Shown: positions 51,342 through 60,967 of the stretch, piece by piece | Layout of the letters: each line of letters starts with the position of its first letter | How positions within the stretch are numbered: the first letter of the stretch is position 1 | NCBI GenBank assembly: GCA_003342895.1 | Contig: PTFA01000087.1 | Location: 1,946,708-2,010,707, forward strand | DNA: 64,000 nucleotides | Direction of reading: 5' to 3' | Source: Casuarius casuarius | Lineage: Eukaryota > Chordata > Aves > Casuariiformes > Casuariidae | Position numbers and translations under genes: made by a program | The notes under the pieces: model-generated | The model's input: only the letters and a program-made list of their open reading frames with translations | Told to the model about the DNA's origin: nothing | Databases searched by the model: none

Positions 51342-51704
51342 CTGGGTTGAGACCAGAGCACAGGACAGTTGCAGCCTAAAATTTCCTTCAGCTGGACACA
51401 GGCAACCACAAACCTTGTTTTCTTCATTGGGCAAGAGCCACACTCTCTTTCCCAGACTCACTAAATCTTGAAATGTTTTCTGAGTTTGGGGGCAGCTTCA
51501 ACAGGAAGAGAATAGCTGATAGCCTGGTGANACCCCTGGGCTCAGCACTGGTCTACCAGCTAAACGTAATGGATGGGGTGAATGCAGAGAGAGCTAAAAC
51601 TCTTCCTCCTGCACAGCCAGGTGTGCACCCAGGGATTTGTACTCCTTATGGAGCCTATGTGCGCAAGAGCTACACTGAGGTACCAGTACTCAGAGTGTTG
51701 CCAG

Positions 51705-51727
51705 TCCCCCCCCCCTTTTTTTTTTTT
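51705..51727 (+). repeat. Poly(C)-poly(T) compound homopolymer
   Basis: A run of C followed directly by about 12 T. It resembles an intronic polypyrimidine tract but is not followed by an AG in good context. It is treated as simple sequence. Confidence 0.8.
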
Positions 51728-52457
51728 GCCTATAAAGGGTGGAATTCAGTTGCCTCAATATNTTGTGTCATTTTAGGCATCATGGGGCTCCCCACCTAGT
51801 CTTCAGCTGCCATTCCAGAAAGATACACATCACCCATTCCCTCTGTAAGATTTGCCATGAGGGTGAAAATATCTCAGACTACTAAAAACACCTCAAGCAG
51901 GGCCAGGAGTCCAGGCTTAGGCAANCAAATTCCACCATAAGTGGCCTACCCAGATAGTTACATGGGTAGCTTGTGGCAGAGCTAATACTTTGGCTGCAGT
52001 ATTTTCCCTCCGCTTTTACCTAATTGTCTTGCTACTGGCTGCAGTTCACTGAGACTATGGATGCAATTTAGGATGCTTTTTCTGGAACAGGAATCAAGGG
52101 ACACATACTCAGACATGAGGAATAAAGACCAGCAAGGCATTGCTCTTTCCAGATAAGTTTGTATAAATATTCAGTGAATAAATTCTGAAACCTAAAGGGT
52201 ATTCTTTCTCACAGATAAACAGTAATTGCCATGAATGCAAGTAGACGAAACAGCACAAGCAGGTTTTGTTTAACTGGAGTCAGTTAGGAACGCTCCTCAT
52301 GAGCCTTTCAAAGCAAAGCTTTCAAGGCAGGAGATACATATTAGAGCTCAGTTGTTGTTATTTAGCGTGCTTTGCCTATCTTCTAGCCTTGCAATGATCG
52401 GGAATGAATTGAATTTCCACAGGTACATTTATGGCACTGATATACACAGTTAAGTCT

Positions 52458-52495
52458 GGATGTTTTACTCTTACCAGGATGTTTTACTCTTAACA
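52458..52495 (+). repeat. Tandem duplication of a 19-bp unit
   Basis: GGATGTTTTACTCTTACCA is followed immediately by GGATGTTTTACTCTTAACA, differing at one base. It looks like a recent local tandem duplication. The second copy runs into CAGG, giving a weak acceptor-like end, but no exon follows. Confidence 0.92.
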
Positions 52496-53487
52496 GGTTT
52501 TGAGCATTCTCTTCTTCTGCAGACTGTAAGACATCTGAGGTTTCATTAACTCGAGCTGATCATGAGAAGCTTCCTCTTAGTGTGCCATGTCTCAGATACA
52601 AACGCGAGCGATTCTGATTGCTCAGAATCAGTCACATCCGATCACAGAAAAGAGNAGGTTTGAACATTACACAGACACTTCAAATCTCTCCTGGAAAAAT
52701 AGCAGTCTAGGTTTTTTTCACAGCACCAGAAGAGACAGAAATATGAGATCCTTTCAAGGAGGTTTACAGTCTCTGAAGTTACAAAGGGCTCTCTCTACCC
52801 TATTCTGGCATCCGTTCCTTAAAAGGCTCTTGTAGAGTTAGTCTGCTTTCAAACGCCATTGCAATGAAAGGATTAAAATACAAGAGATGTTATGTATGAT
52901 CCGAAGACCGTTACCAAAAACTTATTAGGTGGTTTCACCTAATTGAATTACTTTATTTTCCAAAACTATTAGAAAGAGAGCTGTATGTTGTTTATCTCAC
53001 AGTTAGGCAGAAAGGTTCGATGAAGCTGGGGATTAATTTTAGCAAAATAATATCAGATGACTTGAACTGGTTCTCTCCATTTATAATTCCTAAATTACCT
53101 CATAAGGAAAGTATCTGTTAGGATGTCAATGACAGTGCTGTTCAGTTACAGCTTTCTCAGACCAATTTTATCATGTAACGCAATTTCCAGGCATGTTTTG
53201 CTCTATTCTTCCCCAAGCTCAGACTGAAAAGGTCCCTGATGTACCCATTCAACACCACTCTAGCTACAGCAGCTAGATCAGTGGTTTTACTCACAAAAAA
53301 TTTGCACTGTGTATAGCATAAAATTAATCCGTTGGAGTTTTGAGCGCTTACACTCAGGAAATTACTATGCAGCCAAGCACCACTTCACAAGCTCTTCTGT
53401 TCCCCATAACCCCATTTGACACCATCAGCCCCAGATGAGAGGCTGAGGCTGAGTAACCAGACAGCACTAACACGTCTCTCCCTGCAG

Positions 53488-53544
53488 AGCACTTGGAAGA
53501 GTGGCAGTCAAGAGCAAAGCAAAACAACACGCTTTCCGGAGCAG
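53488..53544 (+). other. Exon-like segment, 57 nt
   Basis: The acceptor is CACTAACACGTCTCTCCCTGCAG. It has a consensus branch sequence (CACTAAC) about 18 nt upstream and a good pyrimidine tract. The donor is consensus CAG|GTAAGA. The length is 19 codons, and all three frames are open. The phase compatible with the 33-nt segment reads HLEEWQSRAKQNNTLSGA, a hydrophilic protein-like stretch. I do not recognise it. By splice-signal quality this is the best exon candidate in the window, yet without expression or conservation it could be a pseudo-exon. Confidence 0.28.
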
Positions 53545-54776
53545 GTAAGAAACTGCAGAGAGTANCTTTATGGCTGCAAAATGAGAACAGCCTGCATGTG
53601 CTGTCTGGTGGGCAAGAGACATCAAATGGGACAAGGGGATCCAGGAATCGTCTTCCTGAATTTTATTTCTTAAGCCTTCAGGGGCAACCATGCCTTGTGG
53701 ATGGCAACAGAACATTTTGCCTTGCTTTCAAAGTGATAGCTTCTCTATGGTGGGGTCTAGATTTTATCATAGCACTCCACATTTCCACCTTGGTTCCTAC
53801 AAATATGGTGCACTCCTCAGATGTCCGACCTGAACCAAGCACGTCACTCCCATCTGGCCAGGGCAGGTGCCCTCTCTCAGGGCTCTGCTGGCTCTGTGCG
53901 GAAGAGTAGCATTTTTTAGCATCTATCTGGTGAAGCTTGAGAAAATGCTTTTCTTTCTGGATTACGCAATAATTCTGTGAAATGAGGCAGTACCAGGGCT
54001 TTCTCCCACCCAACGCCAAACAGAATAGAAAAAAAGCCTCTCCTGAGGGTTGCGGACCACAGATAAGCTTATTCTGGTTCTTTGCTTCCTCACCCTTCCC
54101 AAACACTGTACCTTTGCAATAGCCTATTATTCTTTCATTGGGGTTCCCAGCAGAAACTTGCTTTTCTCCTTCCTAGGGCCCCTCTCAGCAAACTAAGCCT
54201 TTCTGTAAGTATTCCTTACTTCTGTAAGACTCAGCTACTAAATTCTCCTTCCTTTCTCCTCTCCTGGCTCTCCAGCTGGTGGCAGGTCCTGGGGCTCCTT
54301 TCAGCCACTGTACAAATGGGCAAACTTTTCATGCAGAAACTTTTCTTTTGTAGTGGAAGCTGAATACTCTGCTACCCAAGTGTGCTGGATGCACTTCGTT
54401 TCTTTTTAAAGCTTAGGTATAACCTTTGTAGAAGAGGGGGGAAAAAAGATCAATAAATAAAATAAATAAACCATAAAAGCATCTTTTCCAGAGCCAAAGG
54501 ATGAATTGGAAATGGTACCATAGAGCCCAGGAGGTTATTTTCACACCTCGTATTTTTCAGTCTGCCAGCATTCCTAAAACAGGCATCAAAATTATGGAGG
54601 CTGGAAACATCATATCGCAGGATGCAGAGGTGTGGCACATTCCTCAAAGCCTCATCTCCAAGAATCATAGGTGTAAGCTGGAATTGCACATAAAAAGTGT
54701 AGAAAGCTTGGGAGTAAAAGCTCAGGAGCTCTGTTTCCCAAAGAACTAAAACACAGCAGCTCCATAGCTCCATACA

Positions 54777-54835
54777 GTTCTTTCTTTCTTTTTTTTTTTT
54801 TTTTNNNNNNNNNNTTTTTTTTTTTTTTTTTTTTT
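54777..54835. repeat. Poly(T) run interrupted by a 10-N assembly gap
   Basis: A T-homopolymer of more than 40 bases is split by Ns at 54805-54814, so assembly failed within the homopolymer. The minus-strand open frame that reads through as polylysine is an artefact. The real length is unknown. Confidence 0.95.
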
Positions 54836-54850
54836 GTAAAAATAGCAGGC

Positions 54851-54867
54851 TAATGCTATTAGCATTA
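54851..54867. promoter_or_regulatory. Inverted repeat TAATGCT-ATT-AGCATTA
   Basis: Two perfect 7-bp arms with a 3-bp spacer lie just after the poly(T)/gap. The sequence includes ATTAGCAT, one base from the reverse complement of the POU octamer ATGCAAAT. It is a candidate POU/homeodomain site only. Confidence 0.3.
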
Positions 54868-56082
54868 ATTTGGAGTGGTATAAGGAAATGGTTCACCACG
54901 ATCATGCATAAAGGACATAACATATCATTCACACTGGCTGGGCCTACAGCTGTGAGGAGTCNGGTCACAGATGTCAGATGCACAACAGCATGAGTAACAT
55001 TGGAGAACAAATCTAACTTGGCTTTGAAGGTAGTTGGCTTAAAGTCATTGTCATTCTGAAGTGGCAAAGACATTTAGGAGTGGACAACTGAGTGAACTGA
55101 ANGTGACAGAAGATCACTTGGGTGAAATTACTTTGTAGTCAGGGACTGAAAATAGAAAGTGAGGGGAAGGCAGTGCAGGTAGAGAGGCTGTCAAGCAGTG
55201 GGATTCAGGTACACACAGAAAACAGCAGCTATCTCTGTGGAGAGGTGCTGGCTATGATCAGGAAGANGGATGGTGCAGTCGTTTACCNAAAAAGATCACC
55301 ACCATCTGAGAAAATATCACCACCTTAGCTTACATCTTAACATTGTTATTTTTAAATTACCATTTTTCCAGCGTTCCTTCGAAGCAGATGGACAAATCTT
55401 AAGAGGAGAGACCAGATCTTCCTGACACCACTTAAGCAGAAGAGGTGTACTTTAAAGTTATGTTGTAGAACACCAGCTAAAAATTTGGCCCCCAATATTG
55501 GATGGTTAACAGTTTTCTCTTTCAAATATGTCTCTCTATATAAAATATGATTGACCTTGAAAATCAGTTTGTACTCCTCCAATTTTTTTCCTTATATGTT
55601 GCATATTTGAACAAATTACTCCCTTCAATTCCTATATTACCTTGTACCACACTTTTTCCAAAAGTACAAACCATCCTCTGCTTTGACCTTGTCAAATCAT
55701 ACAAGCTAGGCAGGAGTAGAACAGANAATTACTTGGATAAGATACCTGCAGCAAATCCCAAGATACTACAGAAATGGAGGTGCTTATGAATAAGTATGTG
55801 GCATCCTTCCCTTGAGNGGGACATAAGCCAAAGTTCCCCGGAAAATGGGACTGGAATCTTGATTGGTCCAAATTCTGGGACTCACTGTGTTCAGGCTGGC
55901 TCAAAGTCAACATTAACATCTTTAGATGAAGAAACAGTAGCACTTGAAAGGCTTAATATCTGAGGAAACCTAAGATCTATAAAAAAGTATGGTTAAACTG
56001 GCTCACCACTTTTTCAAAAAAGATACATAGATATAGATATATTTTCCAGCTCTGGCATCCTAAAGAATATTAGACCGTAAAA

Positions 56083-56100
56083 ATGTAATTGTAATTACAT
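56083..56100. promoter_or_regulatory. 18-bp inverted repeat ATGTAATT-GT-AATTACAT
   Basis: Two perfect 8-bp arms are separated by 2 bp. Each arm contains a TAATT homeodomain core, and the arms face each other as in paired-type homeodomain dimer sites. The flanks are AT-rich, unique sequence. No gene is adjacent. The palindrome is observed; the regulatory role is inferred. Confidence 0.35.
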
Positions 56101-59100
56101 TCTGGCCTTTCTAACCACTCTGCTATAAAATATCTAGGTTTTAGGATTTCCCAAGTCTAGAANATTAAGGCTTTGTTCCTTATGAAAATATATGGAGTGC
56201 CAGTTCTCAGAAAAACGCACGGGATTAGTTTCCAACTCTAGCAGTCCATGAGAAACCAGATGCTAAAATCTGGTGAGTGCATGTATGAATGATGCAAAAC
56301 AGCTTATATTTGACAGTCCCCTAAAAAGGCTTTCAGAAACGGTCAACATTTCCAAATCCTGGTCTTAGATCGGTGATCACAAAACAAAANCCCCCCTGGT
56401 GCAGTGGTGATAGGGGGTATTGTTTTTCAGATGAGACAGAAAAATCACGATCCCGTATTCTTATGGTGATTAAAGATCCCTTGGCGATCTTTCTAAAACA
56501 GGGCTGTCCAGCTTCCTGGTTTTCTTCTAATTTGGCTATTCTCTCCCTCCTCTGCCCATTTAAAAACACTTCACACGGTTTCAGTTTGAAAAGGTGTCTT
56601 CACTTCCCAGCATTAACTGCATGTAGCCTTGCAGTTAATTGGCACATAGCACGTCTATTCAAACACGGTATTCAAGCGCAACACATTCAGAATTTAAGAT
56701 CTTTGCATCCTTTGGAAGAAATGCACTGAAAGTCACCACGATTCAAACAAGTTAAACTGCAGATCCAGNCTTATTTTAGCAACAACACAAAAGGATCCAT
56801 TTGTTGTATTGCTTTGATATTGAAGAACACATTTTTCAAAGGGCATCTAAATTTATGCCTGCTAATTATAAGCACAATTATTTGATGCAAACACGGTACT
56901 TCAGCAGCTAGCTAACTCATCAGCACACACCGTTGCTCATAGATGCAGAGTTCACATAGAGGAAAACGTATTCCCAGTGCTGATACCTCTTTGAAAATGT
57001 CAAGGCACTGCCCTAAAGCCTTGGGGACAAAGCCTCAGCCAGCGCAGTGTCAGCTCCTGAAAGGAGGCAGTAAGAATTTGGTTTTTTTAACTTAGGCTCC
57101 ACACCAGTTATTTCCAGTTTAAAANCACAAGTCGCAAAATAAAGACAAGGTTTTAAAATACAATACTTTTAGTTCAAAAAAGCCATAATAATACATGTTT
57201 AAGGATCTTCCCCTTCCCACCCACCCGCTTTTTCTTAATTCAGTTTAAAAACATCAAAAACGTGTGAACTCTAGCATACAATGCTCTAGTCATACTCTAC
57301 AGAATGTAATTTTCGCTGTTGTTATTCTTCATTTTAGTCCTGAATTATTAGGGTAAGTATCTTCTATCAAAGTTGATAGTATTTCATTGTCTTCCACAAA
57401 GATTTTGCNATTTATAACAGCAGAAAACAGCCATTCATAAAGGCCAAATTAGAAAAAGAGTTATCAAAAATCCCTTTAAGTCCAAATCCTAGTGAATCAC
57501 ATTTGTATGACAAAGTACTACAGAAGGTAATATCTCTTTTCTCACCACCTCATAAATTTCCACAGCACTCAATAAAATAATTCCACGGCAGAATTATTGT
57601 CATGGGCAACCCAGCTTCTATAGGGGGGGGAAAGCAGGTGGGATTCAGTCAGCCACCAAACACTGAAATAATTATTTAAGTGTATGAAGATAAGGCTTGT
57701 TGCAACAGCATGGACAGGGGCAGCTACCCTTGCTTTCGTTAGGAGGAGCTTGATGCTATAAGATGTTAAACACTTTAATCCCCGTTAACAGCTCAGAAAT
57801 CAAGAATGCTCCATACCTCCCTCCTAAGGCTAGGACCTATCTTCTTAATCATGTGCCAGTTAAAGCATGACCAATTACCCAGCTGTACCCCAGCCTACAT
57901 TGCAACGTGGGCTGCCATCGCGACCTAGCGTTTGAGGCAGCTTTGCCGTTCTCACAAAGGAGAACTGCCGTCGGTAACGTACAAGGGTGTCAANTAAGGG
58001 TTTCAGCATGTGGGCAAGTAAGGGAGCTGTGAAGCGTTAGTTACGCAGAAACTATNGGTCTACAGGTTTTCTATGGTTGCGTAAAGGGAGTGGGCAAATT
58101 AAAAAGCATATCCGCTGAAANATTTATTGGGGGGGAAATATCACCTAAGTGATTAGTAGGAGAAAAACAGTGAAATGGATGCAGACATGTAATTGCTACT
58201 TAATTAAAACCAAGTTCGGAGAGTGCTTGGTGCACCATTTAGCATTAGCTCTACAGGTTCCNACCAAATAACTAGCTTAATAGGAGTGAGCTTGTGCATA
58301 AATCTAGTCTCTAAAGAGCACTTTTACACTGGAGGNAACTGAAGCCTTTTTTCTTTTCTCTCTTTTTAAAGATTAAGCCAGATAATAAGCATATTGAAAA
58401 TGGTTATGAAGCTGAACAATGTAAAACTCTGGGTGCCCCTCGTAATGCTCCTCCGCCCCTCCAGGAGAGGCGTCACTGCTGAGCAAGCTCATGCTGAGCC
58501 GCGTTTCAGAGACTGCAGCCTGTCCCGAACTCACTTGAAGGTCACTCTTGGACTCTGCAAGGATGCGATTTAAAACTTAACTGAGCTCTGAAAATAACCT
58601 TTCATCTTTAACGATATGTTATAATCTCCCCACAAACATTATACTACAAAATACTAATAATTCCTAAGCCTTGCTGAGGTGTTTGTGTTTACTCAAATCC
58701 ATAAGACTGCAGTATTGAAGCGCTAGATTTTAGAGATTGGTGACCAAGTCCCTGTTCAAGCACATTCATTTTCTTTAACTTCATATTGATTTTTTTTTCT
58801 CTTCATACATCTTCCCTTGTCATTTAGAGTTAAGGAAAGAGAGAAAATAAAAAGCTACTTCTNCCAAGCTTCCTCCCTGTTTTAGCCTTACTCCCCGCTT
58901 TCTTCTTTCAGGAAAGGTCTCCTGCGAAGGATCATATCAGCTCAGTATGGTAGAAGATAGCAGCTGCAGGCAAAGTCAAACAGCAGGAAGGCGATGACAG
59001 TGTCGGTGCATTAAGAGTCATACTGTTGCTGAGAATNTACCATACTGATTACATATCTCCCTGCATACCTGTGATTAAGACAGTTGGGANGTACAGCATA

Positions 59101-60137
59101 AACCTGGCATCTATAATTGGCATTGACACCTAAGAAAAAACTAAATGCAATAGAGCTTTNTTGAAAGGGGCTGGGTGGCCGGGTCCCAGAGAGCGGCTGT
59201 GGGATGGCGTGAACCTACTCTTTCACATAGCTCTCACAAACATGTGGTGTCTTTCTAAATACCTTCTCTTACACTTGCACTACTTCAAGGGAATATTGAC
59301 ATTCAGTGGGGGGGGGAGGGAAGCACCTAATATTTTCTGAGAAGAAAAGCTGGGATAATTCAAGTGCTCAGAAGATCAGAAGAAAAATCAAGGGCCCGTA
59401 ATTATTATTTTTAACCTCTCGTCCAGCATTTTCTAGATGCTCAAGGTTGAACACTGCATTTATTTTGCCATTCTTCTGCTTCATGTGCAGATAAGCAGCC
59501 GTTATCTAGAAACACATTGAACAGATGAGTTATTTTGTATGTAAAGCAATGGATTACAAAAGGTTACAGAGAGCACTAAAAAGGCGCATCAGGGTCACAT
59601 CACCAGGAACCAATACAGCATAGCATGTACAAGCGGAAATGAGGAAGAGTCAGCCTTATTTCCATCCCTGCAAAGGTGATGGAACAGCTCATCCTGGATG
59701 TCATCTCTAAGCATGTGGAAGAAAAGGTGATCAGGAGTAGTCAGCATGGATTCACAAAGGTGCAATCACGCTTAACCAATCTGATAGCCTTCTATGGTGG
59801 AATGACTGGGTAGATGAGGGAAGAGCAGTGGATGTTGTCTGCCTTGACTTCAGCAAGGCTTTCGACACTGTGTTGCCTGTCATCCTCACAGGCAAGCTCA
59901 GGAAGTGTGGGTTAGATGAGTGGACAGTGAGGTGGATTGAGAACTGGCTGAATGGCAGAGCCCAGAGGGATGTGATCAGTGGCGCAGTCTAGTTGGAGGC
60001 CTGTAGCTAGCAATGTCCCCCAGGGGTCAGTACTGGGTCCAGTCTTGTTCAGCTTGTTCATCAGTGACCTGGATGAAGGGACAGAGTGCACCCTCAGCAA
60101 GTTTGCTGGTGGTGCAGAACTGGGAGGAGTGGCTGAT

Positions 60138-60149
60138 CCACCAGAGGGC
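60138..60149 (+). promoter_or_regulatory. CTCF-core-like match inside the CR1
   Basis: CCACCAGAGGGC fits the established CTCF core CCASYAGRKGGC at every position. It lies in the reverse-transcriptase part of the CR1. The match is a sequence fact; binding is inferred only. The core alone has limited specificity, so this is a candidate. Confidence 0.35.
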
Positions 60150-60538
60150 TGTGCTGCCATTCAGAGGGACCTGGACAGGCTGGAGAGCTGGGTGGAAAGG
60201 AACCTCATGAAGTTCAACAAAGGCAAGTGCAGGGTCCTGCACCTGGGGAGGAATAACCNCATGCACCAGTACAGGTTGGGGGTTGACCTGCTGGAAAGCA
60301 GCTCTGCAGAGAAGGACCTGGGAGTCCTGCTGGACAACAAGTTGACCACGAGCCAGCACTGTGCCCTTGTGGCCAAGAAGGCCAATGGTCTCCTGGGCTG
60401 CATTAGGAAGAGTGTTGCCAGCAGGTCGAGGGAGCTGATCCTCCCCCTCANCTCAGCCCTGGTGAGGCCACACCTGGAGTACTGTGTCCAATTCTGGGCT
60501 CCCCAGTGCAAGAGAGACATGACACTACTGGAGAGAGT

Positions 60539-60550
60539 CCAGCAGAGGGC
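60539..60550 (+). promoter_or_regulatory. Second CTCF-core-like match inside the CR1
   Basis: CCAGCAGAGGGC also fits CCASYAGRKGGC at every position, and lies on the same strand 401 bp downstream of the first match. If bound, the two sites would be co-oriented. Both lie in coding-derived CR1 sequence, so other copies of the subfamily may carry them too. Confidence 0.35.
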
Positions 60551-60967
60551 TATGAAGATGCTTAGGGGACTGGAGCATCTCTCCTATGAGGAAAGGCTGA
60601 GAGAGCTGATCTTATCAATGGAATCTTATCAATGTATACAAATATCTTAAGGGAGGGTGTCAAGNGGATGGGGCCAGACTCTTTTCAGTGGTGCCCAGCG
60701 ACAGGACAAGAGGCAACGGGCACAAACTGAAACACAGGCAGTTCCATCTGAACGTGAGGAAAAACTTCTTTACTGTGAGGGTGACAGAGCACTAGCACAT
60801 GTTGCCCAGAGAGCTTGTGGAGCTTCCTTCTCTGGAGATATTCAAAACACAATGGACGCGATCCTGCGCAACATGCTCTAGGTGACCCTGGTCAAGCAGG
60901 GGGGTTGGACTAAATGATCTCCAGAGGTCCCTTCCAACCTCAGCCACTCTGACTGTGACTCTGTGAA

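Larger units (their letters stand above)
49081..53460. other. Noncoding unique sequence
   Basis: It contains homopolymers, the 19-bp duplication and one minus-strand exon-like segment. Open frames of 138 and 110 codons at 50963-51379 overlap on opposite strands and are not supported. Confidence 0.5.
53545..59647. other. Noncoding unique sequence up to the CR1
   Basis: It includes the poly(T)/gap and the two homeodomain-type palindromes. The 207-codon minus frame at 54450-55073 reads through the poly(T) and Ns and is an artefact. From about 56.8 to 59.6 kb there is no open frame worth listing, and the DNA is AT-rich with many single Ns. Confidence 0.55.
59679..60885 (+). pseudogene. CR1 ORF2 fragment: broken reverse transcriptase (C-terminal part)
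   Basis: This is the remnant of the CR1 ORF2 polyprotein, which in intact elements supplies endonuclease and reverse transcriptase for target-primed reverse transcription. Visible blocks in order: an N-terminal piece with HVEEK and SQHGFTK (frame of 59700); the motif A region with LDFSKAFDT from 59843, whose catalytic Asp codon at 59846 is retained but in another frame; a 223-codon open stretch at 59979-60650 with motif B (VPQGSVLGP) and the motif C region; then a tail containing [11 protein letters not shown] in a third frame. The blocks use all three frames, so at least three frameshifts are present. The family's metal-binding Asp-Asp in the FADD box is Gly-Gly here (60108-60113). A TAG at 60793-60795 falls where the family has Trp (TGG). 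A short direct repeat, CTTATCAATG, flanks what looks like an internal deletion near 60610-60640. The fragment is non-functional. Confidence 0.92.
59648..60967 (+). mobile_element. CR1 LINE retrotransposon, 5'-truncated, inactive
   Basis: This is the 3' portion of a CR1 (chicken repeat 1) non-LTR retrotransposon, recognised from the characteristic order of reverse-transcriptase blocks and the avian CR1 tail. The start is set where similarity begins, at the segment encoding the stretch before 'ISKHVEEK'. The 3' end is the degenerate short tandem tail (GACTGTGACTCTGTGA) typical of CR1, which has no poly(A). Only about 1.3 kb remains of an element that is normally about 4.5 kb, so the copy is strongly 5'-truncated, as most CR1 copies are. 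CR1 insertions usually lack clear target-site duplications, and I see none here. The copy is old: it has several frameshifts, an internal stop and an internal rearrangement near 60610-60640. It is the only transposon in the window I can identify with confidence, which fits a repeat-poor avian genome. The exact 5' boundary is uncertain by tens of bases. Confidence 0.95.

Noticed and set aside
54450..55073. 207-codon minus-strand open frame
   Set aside because: It reads through a poly(T) run and a 10-N gap as polylysine. The frame across the gap is arbitrary and the flanks show no family similarity.
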